Part shown: positions 41,224 through 48,852 of the stretch, piece after piece
Position numbering within the stretch: position 1 is the stretch's first letter
How the letters are laid out: every line of letters starts with the position of its first letter
DNA from: Chersky-840 sp963811775
GTDB taxonomy: Bacteria; Actinomycetota; Acidimicrobiia; Acidimicrobiales; UBA8190
Reading direction: 5' to 3'
NCBI GenBank assembly: GCA_963811775.1
Contig: CAWESO010000009.1
Coordinates: 1-64,000 of the forward strand
DNA: 64,000 bases
Position numbers and translations under genes: made by a program
Notes under the pieces: model-generated
Databases searched by the model: none
What the model saw: only the letters and a program-made list of their open reading frames with translations
What the model was told of the DNA's origin: nothing

Positions 41224-43251
41224 TCACCGACGGTTTACGGGCTCCAGCCGCCACACTGCCGCTCCCTGCGTGGCCTTACAGAACCGAATCTTGTGGCCTA
41301 CGAAGACAGCGTCGCGCTTGGCCTTCAGCGCCAGTCCCCATTGGGTGCTCTGGGGCTTCCCCGGTTCCGCTGACAGGTCCAGGTGCTCCTGCGCCAGGCT
41401 CAACAGGGCGCTCGACTTGACCTCCGAGGTCCCGAAGCCATCAAGCCACGCCCCCACGAGGGCAACCCACCGGGGGTCATCGTCATCGGCATAGTCGTTG
41501 AGTTTGTCCTCGTTCGTGAGAAAGCCAGGGATGCCGACGACGTCCATGATGCCGCCCACGACTGCTGCCCAGGACTCGTAAGAGCCCTTGGTTACCGTCC
41601 CCTTGGGCTGACCGGCGTCTATCCAGGCTTGAATCAGGACCAACGCCGCCCAGACCAGGTGCCCACGGTTCTCGGCTATCCATGGCAGGAGGGGGTCGTG
41701 TAGGTACGTGCGGCCGACCTCAGGATGCTCCAGGTTGGCGTCGAGGCGGATCAGGACACTGCGGCGCGCATTGTCGCGGGAGAACTTCATGTTGTTCGCG
41801 GTCAACAACCACAGGGCCCGTACCGGGACGGTAACGCTCTTTCCAGACCCCACCATCCGACCGCTGTAGGTATCGGGGCGCGTCACGATAGCCGAGACCG
41901 TGCCGGAATCGAGCTTCTCTTTGAGGTTGTCGAAGAGGATGATGGGCGTTCCGGTTTGCAGCGCTGCCAGCATGCGCCACCGCCACTCATCCTCCAGCTT
42001 GCCCTCTGTCATCAACTCGGGCCCATGACCCAAAGCGATAAAGGAGATGGCGTCAGCAAGCAACGTCGCTCCGGTACCCGACTGGGGCTTGTCGAAGGCG
42101 TGAATCGGGGTCGGACCGCTGATCATTGGTCGGACAAAGGGATGAAACACCGCCGCCATGGTGTGAGCCCGACTCCCTTCGTCATCAAAGGGAAACCCAC
42201 CTAACACCTCCACCTCTAGCAGGTGCCGAGCCATGGCGATGTCACTCGATGATGGGTGTGTGGGGACGAAGGGGACTCTCAGGTTCGGAGTCCAGATGAA
42301 CGTCTTGCTCCCCGGGTCATATCCAGGCCCGACGGCCAAAGTTCCGTCAGGACCGAACACAGGTGCAGAGCGAACACCGACAAGTGGGGGGAACGGTGTC
42401 TGCGGTTCAGCCATCATGTCGTCGACAACACGCGACGGCGGCTCGCACTCCTCCCAGTGTTTGGCCCCAGTCGCCTGGTCCTGCTTCCATCTCCCCCATG
42501 AGATCAGACGGTGGTGGAGGTGGACCATCGTGTTCTTGGTGATCGGGTCGAGCCGGGGAGGGCCGTCGTGGTTAGCTTTGATCTGAACGGGGTCGTTCCC
42601 GAAGGTGACCATTTGGGTGGGGTCGTTCTTCTCCTCCACAACCTCCCAGGCCCGACGCGCCAAAAGGTGGGTGGCGGGCTCCGCAACCTCTAACTTCTGG
42701 CGGTCCCAGCCGTCAAAGGTGGGAAGAACCTCGGGGAACGGCACCGGAGGCCGTTCCGCGATCATGCCCCTCAGGACATCAGGCAGGTCTCTCTGCATGA
42801 CCCCGAGCACCGCGTGGTGTAGGGCTTCGGTGGTGACGCCCCGAGAACGGAAGTAGCGGCCGATGTCGAACGGATGGCAGTCCGCTGACTCCAGATAGAG
42901 CGTGGCCTCGACGAGGTCTGCCCCGGCGGTGAGCAACTTCCCGGCGTGGTGGAACGGACTCGCGACCATCCCGGCGCCCACAGGGTCAGATTCGTCGGCG
43001 GCGCCTTCGCTAGGTGAGACAGCCGCTGCTGTCCCTGCCAACGGGCCCTCGCCAAGGCACCGAGCGACCTCGGTCAAGTCCCATCCCTTCTGCTTGCACA
43101 GCGTCAGCACGAACGCTTTCTTATGCCCGTCGGACAACCTCCACATGAACTCGGCGTAGAGGTCGTCCTCGATGTAAGCCGCCGCCGCCTGGGGACTTGC
43201 GCCTTCTGCAGGGGGTTGCTCAGGTGGTGTCCTCCACGTCACCCTCGTCAC
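41224..43251 (-). CDS. D5/primase-type replication helicase of the integrative element
   Basis: The 675-residue protein has an N-terminal helical region with an HTH-like segment (LCKQKGWDLTEVARCLGEGP) and a C-terminal ATPase domain of the phage/plasmid D5-helicase (SF3-like) type. The P-loop region reads FDKPQSGTGATLLADAISFI, Walker B is TPIILFDNLKEKLDSGTVSA, and a sensor region is VPVRALWLLTANNMKFSRDN followed by ARRSVLIRLD. The usual Walker A Lys is Ala here, so ATP use needs testing. A role in replicating the excised element is likely. The iterons lie just past its stop codon. Confidence 0.75.
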   Translation of the reverse strand: MTRVTWRTPPEQPPAEGASPQAAAAYIEDDLYAEFMWRLSDGHKKAFVLTLCKQKGWDLTEVARCLGEGPLAGTAAAVSPSEGAADESDPVGAGMVASPFHHAGKLLTAGADLVEATLYLESADCHPFDIGRYFRSRGVTTEALHHAVLGVMQRDLPDVLRGMIAERPPVPFPEVLPTFDGWDRQKLEVAEPATHLLARRAWEVVEEKNDPTQMVTFGNDPVQIKANHDGPPRLDPITKNTMVHLHHRLISWGRWKQDQATGAKHWEECEPPSRVVDDMMAEPQTPFPPLVGVRSAPVFGPDGTLAVGPGYDPGSKTFIWTPNLRVPFVPTHPSSSDIAMARHLLEVEVLGGFPFDDEGSRAHTMAAVFHPFVRPMISGPTPIHAFDKPQSGTGATLLADAISFIALGHGPELMTEGKLEDEWRWRMLAALQTGTPIILFDNLKEKLDSGTVSAIVTRPDTYSGRMVGSGKSVTVPVRALWLLTANNMKFSRDNARRSVLIRLDANLEHPEVGRTYLHDPLLPWIAENRGHLVWAALVLIQAWIDAGQPKGTVTKGSYESWAAVVGGIMDVVGIPGFLTNEDKLNDYADDDDPRWVALVGAWLDGFGTSEVKSSALLSLAQEHLDLSAEPGKPQSTQWGLALKAKRDAVFVGHKIRFCKATQGAAVWRLEPVNRR

Positions 43252-43285
43252 TGCATTCTCCGTTCAGAAATGTGGGACGAGCCCT

Positions 43286-43309
43286 CACCCCCGCCAGCGT
43301 CCGGGGGTG
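43286..43309 (-). terminator. Terminator-like hairpin
   Basis: CACCCCCG (43286-43293) pairs perfectly with CGGGGGTG (43302-43309). On the minus strand it follows the gene at 43389-43901 and precedes the helicase gene. Confidence 0.45.
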
Positions 43310-43388
43310 GGGGGTACGGCTAACGGGACACGAGCCGGTGTTCATGCGGTCCAGCGGAGCTGAGCAACCCCGTGACTGAACTGTTCGC

Positions 43389-43901
43389 TCAGATAGACCA
43401 AACGCTTGGCGCGGGAAGGAACTCCCCCACAGTAAGACGCTCATCTGTACTGACATACGCCGCAGAGAGATTTTCCACAAACCTCTCCACGCGCTCTCGG
43501 ATGCCGGGATGATCCCAGGCTCCAAGCTCCTCGACTAGCGGACTGGCGTCGACGGCGATCCCGGACGGGAGATGCACGAACCACCGGGTGAACCAGGACT
43601 CCCACACGTCGGTATTGGTGAGAATGCCGCCATATGCAGTGATATAGGACAGGTAAGGCGGTGACCAGTCGATCTGCCAAGTCGGGAGAGGCTCGAAGAA
43701 CTCGGAGAGCGAGTGTGGAATAGGCCCTGCCGCGAGGGGAGTGAGCAGGTTCCGAGCCGCATTAATCCAGGGAGGACGTCCGTAATAACGGATGCAAGAT
43801 GGCGACTTGTGAGGCTCGATGGCGTCGACAACGACGTCGACATTGTCACCGTCGTCGTCTTCGCCCGCTGTTGACCATGCGGAGGTCACTGGTGTAGTCA
43901 T
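43389..43901 (-). CDS. Hypothetical element protein
   Basis: The 170-residue soluble protein starts MTTPVTSAWSTAGEDDDGDN and has aromatic-rich segments (ITAYGGILTNTDVWESWFTR, SCIRYYGRPPWINAARNLL). A helical C-terminus (REVERFVENLSAAYVSTDER-like region) follows. It sits between the helicase and the AlpA-type gene, so it probably belongs to the element's replication/maintenance operon. I do not recognise the family. Confidence 0.6.
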   Translation of the reverse strand: MTTPVTSAWSTAGEDDDGDNVDVVVDAIEPHKSPSCIRYYGRPPWINAARNLLTPLAAGPIPHSLSEFFEPLPTWQIDWSPPYLSYITAYGGILTNTDVWESWFTRWFVHLPSGIAVDASPLVEELGAWDHPGIRERVERFVENLSAAYVSTDERLTVGEFLPAPSVWSI

Positions 43902-43984
43902 GTACTTGTCCTTTCAGAAGGGGTCGGCCCTGCCAGGCTGGCCCCTTCATTCGCTGACGGGGACCGTGACCCTGTTGTTGGTGG

Positions 43985-44182
43985 CTACTGGTGACTGCCT
44001 TCGCTCTCGCGTTCGCTCATCCATGCCATGACGGCATCACGGCGAAAACGGATATGGCGCCCGGCACGCGCTGCAGGAGGTCCTATCCCTTTGTGACGCC
44101 AGGAGTAGAGCGTGCCGACGGGAAGCTTTAGGAGTCCCGCAACCTCGGTGGGCGTCATGTAGTAATCGCAGTCATTCGGCAT
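43985..44182 (-). CDS. AlpA/excisionase-type HTH regulator
   Basis: A 65-residue protein that is a single HTH_17 domain: YYMTPTEVAGLLKLPVGTLY SW with the wing GIGPPAARAGRHIRFRRDAV. AlpA-like proteins act as activators or directionality factors next to integrases. It is divergent from the gene at 44264, and both promoters share a 12-bp inverted repeat at 44198-44236. It is probably the first gene of the leftward operon 44182 to 41224. Confidence 0.8.
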   Translation of the reverse strand: MPNDCDYYMTPTEVAGLLKLPVGTLYSWRHKGIGPPAARAGRHIRFRRDAVMAWMSERESEGSHQ

Positions 44183-44197
44183 GGTTCCCCGATGATG

Positions 44198-44255
44198 TCA
44201 AGAGTCAATGGCTTTGGCAAGGCTATTGACTCTTGAATCTCGCTGGCATTACGAT
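44198..44255. promoter_or_regulatory. Divergent promoters with 12-bp inverted repeat
   Basis: TCAAGAGTCAAT (44198-44209) and ATTGACTCTTGA (44225-44236) are perfect inverted copies, each containing a -35-like TTGACT facing outward. Rightward, TTGACT (44226-44231), an 18-bp spacer and TACGAT (44250-44255) precede GTG 44264 by eight bases, so that mRNA is probably leaderless. A regulator binding the repeat would control both directions, a natural integration/replication switch. Confidence 0.65.
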
Positions 44256-44263
44256 CCACGGGC

Positions 44264-44944
44264 GTGGACGACCACCCGCTCGGATTCACCGACTTTGAGC
44301 TGCTGGAGGAGACAGGCGGACCCTTCTGCTGGGCCGTGGAGGACGACCAGATCGAGACCGTTGACCGCCTGGAGGACTACCCGGGCTGGATCGTCCGAGC
44401 CCGGTTCCTCTTGGGCGGCAGCGGGCTCTATCTGGTCCGCCTGACCATCGAGCCCGCCAGCTTTCTACCCTGGCCGCCTTCTCCGATCTTGACGACCGCT
44501 GTGATCAGAAACGTCCACGTCGACCGTTTGTACCGGACTACCCGCACCTGGCTATCAGTCCGCAACGAGGTCGGCATCGACGTCGATGTCTCGGACTTTC
44601 ACCTTCGACGGCGTCCAGGACGGTCGAGGCGCGCCGACCTCTTTTACGCCAGCGCTGCGGCGCGGTATGTCGAACTCTTGAAAACCAGCTCATCACCGAC
44701 AACGGACCTAGCTCATGAGATGGACCTGAGACCGTCACAGGGACGTGACCTACTACACCAAGCGCGGCAGCGGAAACTCCTGACGGCTTCTGAAAAGGGG
44801 AAGGCGGGTGGGGCATTGACAGCCAAGGCACTGAGTCTCCTCGGAATCGACGAACACAGCTCATCCCTTTCTCCCGAGAAGCATCCAGATGAGGGTGCGA
44901 CACCAAACGGATCAAGAACACGCACCAAGAAGAAAGGAAAGTAG
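44264..44944 (+). CDS. Integrase-associated HTH-like protein
   Basis: The 226-residue protein has an acidic N-terminal half (LGFTDFELLEETGGPFCWAV) with beta strands, and a C-terminal winged-helix-like part (TTDLAHEMDLRPSQGRDLLH, QRKLLTASEKGKAGG) ending in a basic tail. Proteins of this size and composition frequently precede integrases of actinobacterial elements; function is unknown. Its stop overlaps the integrase start (TAGTG), so the integrase is made by translational coupling. Confidence 0.6.
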   Translation: MDDHPLGFTDFELLEETGGPFCWAVEDDQIETVDRLEDYPGWIVRARFLLGGSGLYLVRLTIEPASFLPWPPSPILTTAVIRNVHVDRLYRTTRTWLSVRNEVGIDVDVSDFHLRRRPGRSRRADLFYASAAARYVELLKTSSSPTTDLAHEMDLRPSQGRDLLHQARQRKLLTASEKGKAGGALTAKALSLLGIDEHSSSLSPEKHPDEGATPNGSRTRTKKKGK

Positions 44945-46104
44945 TGGCTCACGTTCAAAAACGCGCATACACATCGAGGCGCACGGGGAAGAGGACGATT
45001 GCTTGGCAGGCGAGATACACGGGCCCTGATGGCCGTGAGCGCAGCAAAAGATTCGAGAAGAAGGTCGATGCGGAACGGTGGCTCGCCACGAACGGCGCGG
45101 CCCTAGCGAAGAACGAATGGATTGACCCAGCCGCAGGAAGGATTACATTGCGGCACTACGCAGAAGAATGGCTTAAGGACCGTAACGTTCGTCCAACTAC
45201 CCGTTCGAAATACGACTACCTCTTGGACCGCCACATTTTTCCAGCCCTCGGTGACGTCGCGCTGGGCTCAGTCACCCCCGAGTCGATCCGCACATGGCAC
45301 AACAAACTCAACCGAATACACCCCGCCACTGCCGCAGGCGCTTACCGACTACTCGCAGCGATTTATCGGACTGCAGTGGAGGACGAGAGAATCGGACACT
45401 CTCCGTGCAGGGTGAAGAATGGGGCAACGGAATACGCTGTTGAGCGCCCCGTAGCAACCGTGGCCGAGCTTGCCGTGGCAGTTGCGGCTGTTCCCGCTCG
45501 GTACCGGCTAGCCCCCCTGCTCGCCGCGTGGTGCCAACTCCGACGCGGAGAGGTTCTGGGCCTGCAGAGGCAGGACGTGGATTTGTCGCGCTGGACGATC
45601 AAGATCGAGAGAACCTGGGTCCTTCAGTCAGATGGCAAGCACGTCGAAGGACCCCCCAAAACTGATTGCGGTCGTCGCACACTCGCCATTCCGCCGAACA
45701 TCCGACCCGCGTTGAGGAATCACCTCAACCGATTCGCCGGACCAGTGTGGTTGTTTCCTGGTGATGGCGATCACCCCGCGTCACCCAGGACCATAGACAG
45801 GGTGTGGAACAAGGGACGGCTTGCCGCCGACCGCGCTGACCTCCGTTTTCACGACTTGAGACACAGCGGCCTCACGTGGGCGGCGGCAACCGGAGCCAGT
45901 ACCGCAGAGCTGATGAGGCGTGCGGGCCAGAAGAGCGCGACCGCCGCTCTTCGTTATCAGCACGCCACCGAGGATCGTGATCGTGCGCTGGCCGATGCTC
46001 TGGGCCAACTGGCAAAGAGCGCGAAGGTCGTCCCGTTGAGACGGACAAGCGACGGACGAAGTTCCAAATCGGCAGCGGGCAAATCTTCAAACGAGGCTAC
46101 CTAG
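44944..46104 (+). CDS. Phage-type tyrosine integrase
   Basis: The 386-residue protein has an N-terminal arm-binding AP2-like domain (KRTIAWQARYTGPDGRERSK), a core-binding SAM-like domain (about 70-160) and the catalytic domain. The catalytic residues are visible: WCQLRRGEVLGLQ (Arg), Lys in the beta hairpin, FHDLRHSGLTWAA (HxxR), RRAGQKSATAALRYQHATED (the GH His is replaced by Gln; Tyr present). It integrates the element into tRNA-Glu 11 bp downstream. The left tandem stub has GHKS instead of GQKS. Confidence 0.92.
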   Translation: MAHVQKRAYTSRRTGKRTIAWQARYTGPDGRERSKRFEKKVDAERWLATNGAALAKNEWIDPAAGRITLRHYAEEWLKDRNVRPTTRSKYDYLLDRHIFPALGDVALGSVTPESIRTWHNKLNRIHPATAAGAYRLLAAIYRTAVEDERIGHSPCRVKNGATEYAVERPVATVAELAVAVAAVPARYRLAPLLAAWCQLRRGEVLGLQRQDVDLSRWTIKIERTWVLQSDGKHVEGPPKTDCGRRTLAIPPNIRPALRNHLNRFAGPVWLFPGDGDHPASPRTIDRVWNKGRLAADRADLRFHDLRHSGLTWAAATGASTAELMRRAGQKSATAALRYQHATEDRDRALADALGQLAKSAKVVPLRRTSDGRSSKSAAGKSSNEAT

Positions 46105-46114
46105 CTGCTCTTTC

Positions 46115-46160
46115 ACGAGCAGCCCCAACGGGATTCGAACCCGTGTCTCCACCTTGAGAG
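46115..46160. repeat. attR: right 46-bp attachment repeat overlapping tRNA-Glu
   Basis: Identical to 17315-17360. It covers the 3' half of tRNA-Glu, so integration leaves an intact tRNA at this end. Confidence 0.9.
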
Positions 46161-46192
46161 GGTGGTGTCCTTGGCCACTAGACGATGGGGCC
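46120..46192 (-). tRNA. tRNA-Glu (anticodon CTC)
   Basis: The complement gives acceptor stem GGCCCCA/TGGGGCT, D-arm GTCTAGTGGCCAAGGAC and anticodon stem CCACC/GGTGG with loop CTCTCAA (anticodon CTC). The T-arm is ACGGG-TTCGAAT-CCCGT and the discriminator G. CCA is not encoded. It is the insertion target of the integrative element. Confidence 0.95.
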
Positions 46193-46333
46193 GGGTGCCC
46201 ATTCGGGCCGAGCCAGACTATCCGATCCGGCGACATCCCCATCCGGCCCCGCCGCCGTCGACACCCGGCTCGTCGCGCACAAACGCCTGACGCGCCCGGG
46301 CCCCACCGAAGTGGGGCCCGAGAGGCAAAATGG

Positions 46334-46405
46334 CTCGGGGGGGAGGACTCGAACCCCCAATAACAGGGCCAGAACCTGCCGTGTTGCCGATTACACCACC
46401 CCCGA
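46334..46405 (-). tRNA. tRNA-Gln (anticodon CTG)
   Basis: The complement gives acceptor stem TCGGGGG/CCCCCGA, D-arm GTGTAATCGGCAACAC and anticodon stem GCAGG/CCTGT with loop TTCTGGC (anticodon CTG), T-loop TTCGAGT and discriminator G. CCA follows in the DNA at 46331-46333. Confidence 0.93.
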
Positions 46406-46422
46406 ATGGGTGACTTCGCAGG

Positions 46423-47064
46423 CTAGCCCAGCCGGTGGAGGCGCGAGTACCCGATGATCCGGCCCAGCGCCACCCCCACCGTCTCCTTGGCGTAGTACGG
46501 CACCGTGGCCCATCCCTTGATCGGGGAGTCGGTGTCGGGGGCCGGCCACGCCTGCAGGCCGACGTTGGAGGCGATGGCCAGGCTGCGGTCCTCGTGAAAG
46601 CCGTCGGTCACGATCAGGACCTTGGTCATGCCCCGCTGATGCAGGGCCGCGGCCGCGTCGGACAGGTTGGTCCACGAGTCGTCCCCGCCCACCTCGACGA
46701 CATCGGCGGGAGGCACGCCGTGCTGTTCGAGCCAGTCGGCCGAGGCCTCCGCTTCGGTGTACTTGTCGCCCTTCTCCTTCGACCCGGTCACGATCACGGT
46801 CGTGGCCAGGTGGCGCCCCCACAGGCCGTCGGCGTCCTGCAACCTCGACACCAGGTCGGGCGACGGGGTCCCGTCGTACTGGGCCGCGCCCATGACCACG
46901 ATGGCCTGCGCCGGTCGGGCGTCGTGGTGGCGCGACGTCAGCCACACCTGGACGCCGGTGACGGCGAAGTACCCGCCGATGATGAGCGCCAGCATCACGA
47001 GCCGTTGGAGGACCCACCGCATGGCGCGCGCTCCTCGCACCATGGCGTCTCCCAACACTGCCAC
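46423..47064 (-). CDS. YdcF/SanA-like DUF218 membrane protein
   Basis: The 213-residue protein has one N-terminal membrane helix (LQRLVMLALIIGGYFAVTGV) and a DUF218 domain: PAQAIVVMGAAQYDGTPSPD, TTVIVTGSKEKGDKYTEAEA, ADVVEVGGDDSWTNLSDAAA and TKVLIVTDGFHEDRSLAIAS. Such proteins act at the envelope, in processes near cell-wall synthesis, and may bind nucleotide or lipid-linked substrates. The start may be the later Met at WVLQRL. It is the first core-genome protein gene to the right of the island. Confidence 0.85.
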   Translation of the reverse strand: MAVLGDAMVRGARAMRWVLQRLVMLALIIGGYFAVTGVQVWLTSRHHDARPAQAIVVMGAAQYDGTPSPDLVSRLQDADGLWGRHLATTVIVTGSKEKGDKYTEAEASADWLEQHGVPPADVVEVGGDDSWTNLSDAAAALHQRGMTKVLIVTDGFHEDRSLAIASNVGLQAWPAPDTDSPIKGWATVPYYAKETVGVALGRIIGYSRLHRLG

Positions 47065-47112
47065 CGGTCCCGACCCCCGTTCCCTCCGGTCCGGCGTGGG
47101 CCGGGCCGCGTC

Positions 47113-48579
47113 TCAGCCGGTGGCACCCTCGAGACGTTGCCGGGCGCCACGCAGACGTTCCAGTACAGCCTCGCGCCCGAGCACCTCCAGAGACTGGAAT
47201 AGGGGCGGTCCCACCCGGCGGCCGGTGACCGCCACCCGCACCGGGACCTGCACCTTGTTGAGCTTGCGGCCCATGGCATCGGCGAGCCCCTGGGTGGCGC
47301 TGTGCAGGACTTCTGCCGTCCACTCGCATTCGCGGTACAGGGCCATGGCCCCGTCGAGCACGGCCGGGGCCGTCTCGTCTCTTACCACCGCCTCCCAGGA
47401 ATCCTCCTCCACCAGGGGTTTGTCCAGGAAGAGGAAGTCCACCATGTCGGCCACCTCGCCCAGGACGCCGATGCGCTCCTGGACCAACGGCGCCATGGCG
47501 CGCAACACGGCCGGGTCGAAGCGCTCGGGTGGCCACGGCACCCGGTCGGGGGCCAGCCACGGCTGGACGGCCTCGACGAAGGTGTCGACGGGCATGGCCC
47601 GGAGGTACTCCTTGTTCATCCACTCGAGCTTCTTCAGGTCGAAGAACGCCGGGGCGTGGTTCACCTCGGCCAGCTCGAACCCCGCCACCATGTCCGGCAC
47701 CGACAGGATCTCGCGGCCCTGGGGGTCGCTCCACCCCAGCAGGGCCAGGTAGTTGCGCATGGCGTCGGCCAGGTAGCCGCGCTCCTGGTACGACTCGACC
47801 GCCACGTCGTCACGACGCTTGGACAGCTTCTGGCGCCGCTCGTTCACGAGCAGGGGCAGATGGGCGAAGGCGGGCCGCGCCGCGTCCTCGGGCTCGAGCG
47901 CGGCCCACACGAGAAGGCCCTTGGGCGTCGACGGCAGCAGGTCCTCGCCCCGGATGACGTGGGTGATGGCCATGTCCAGGTCGTCGACCACGTTGGCCAG
48001 CACGAACAGCGGTGCGCCGCTGGACTTCACCACCACGAAGTCGTCGATGGCGTCGTGCGGGAAAACCACGTCGCCGCGGATGAGGTCGTGCACCACCGTG
48101 GTCCCGCTGTCGGGGACGCGGAAGCGCAGCGCGTGGCCCTCGCGCCCCAGGCCCCGGTGGCGGCAGAAGCCGTCGTAGCCGGGGGTGGCGTTCGCCTTGG
48201 TGCGGGTGTCGATCTCCTCGCGCGTGCAGTCGCACGCGTACACCGCCCCGGACTCCCACAGTTTGTCGACGGCGGCCCGGTAGGCGTCGGCGCGGGCCGA
48301 CTGGCGGAACGGGCCCTCGTCGGGCTCCATGCCCAGCCACGCCAGCGACGACACGATGCCGTCCACCCATTCCTCGCGGTTGCGCTCGGTGTCGGTGTCC
48401 TCGATGCGCAGGACGAAGACGCCCCCCGTGTGGCGGGCGAAGAGCCAGTTGTAGAGGGCGGCCCGGGCGCTGCCGACGTGGAGGAACCCCGTGGGGGACG
48501 GGGCGAAGCGGACTCGGGTCCGGTCGGCCACGGCGTCGTCCGGGGCGGCTCCCCCGGTCGTGCCGGCGCCGGCTGTCAC
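47113..48579 (-). CDS. gltX: Glutamyl-tRNA synthetase
   Basis: The 488-residue enzyme charges tRNA-Glu with glutamate. The class I signatures are present: the HIGH equivalent in RFAPSPTGFLHVGSARAALY and the KMSKS equivalent in NERRQKLSKRRDDVAVESYQ. The acceptor-binding region has the partly degraded zinc-site sequence YACDCTREEIDTRTK. Length is normal. GTG 48579 is used because the upstream frame is low-complexity and the ferredoxin gene ends five bases before it, so the two are cotranscribed. A tRNA-Glu gene lies 1 kb downstream. Confidence 0.96.
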   Translation of the reverse strand: MTAGAGTTGGAAPDDAVADRTRVRFAPSPTGFLHVGSARAALYNWLFARHTGGVFVLRIEDTDTERNREEWVDGIVSSLAWLGMEPDEGPFRQSARADAYRAAVDKLWESGAVYACDCTREEIDTRTKANATPGYDGFCRHRGLGREGHALRFRVPDSGTTVVHDLIRGDVVFPHDAIDDFVVVKSSGAPLFVLANVVDDLDMAITHVIRGEDLLPSTPKGLLVWAALEPEDAARPAFAHLPLLVNERRQKLSKRRDDVAVESYQERGYLADAMRNYLALLGWSDPQGREILSVPDMVAGFELAEVNHAPAFFDLKKLEWMNKEYLRAMPVDTFVEAVQPWLAPDRVPWPPERFDPAVLRAMAPLVQERIGVLGEVADMVDFLFLDKPLVEEDSWEAVVRDETAPAVLDGAMALYRECEWTAEVLHSATQGLADAMGRKLNKVQVPVRVAVTGRRVGPPLFQSLEVLGREAVLERLRGARQRLEGATG

Positions 48580-48584
48580 CGGTG

Positions 48585-48782
48585 CTACTCGTCCTCGACG
48601 AGCGTGATCGCCCCCGTCGGGCAGTTGTTGGCCGCCATGCGCACCTTGTCCATGAGCTCGGCCGGGGGGTTCTCGTCGAGCACGTACAGGTACCCGTCGT
48701 CGCGCACCTCGAACACCTCGGGCGCGATGCCCATGCACACGCCGTTGGACGCGCACACGTCGTAGTCCACGACGACCTTCAT
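48585..48782 (-). CDS. Three-cysteine ferredoxin (3Fe-4S type)
   Basis: The 65-residue protein has only three cluster Cys: YDVCASNGVCMGIAPEVFEV and NNCPTGAITL. The fourth position of a 4Fe-4S site is missing. This is the pattern of actinobacterial ferredoxins that pass electrons to cytochromes P450 or oxygenases. ATG 48782 gives the normal family length. No P450 gene is in view; the thiolase operon lies just upstream on the same strand. Confidence 0.9.
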   Translation of the reverse strand: MKVVVDYDVCASNGVCMGIAPEVFEVRDDGYLYVLDENPPAELMDKVRMAANNCPTGAITLVEDE

Positions 48783-48852
48783 GGGACGTACCTCCGTCTC
48801 GACCCGACCCCGCAGTGTAGTGGTGGGCACCCGAGGGGCCCCGACCCCGGCC

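Noticed and set aside
47302..48765. Long open frame of 487 codons antisense to gltX and ferredoxin
   Set aside because: It is a GC-bias shadow with His/Val/Arg-rich low-complexity translation, no motifs, and lies exactly opposite a clear glutamyl-tRNA synthetase.
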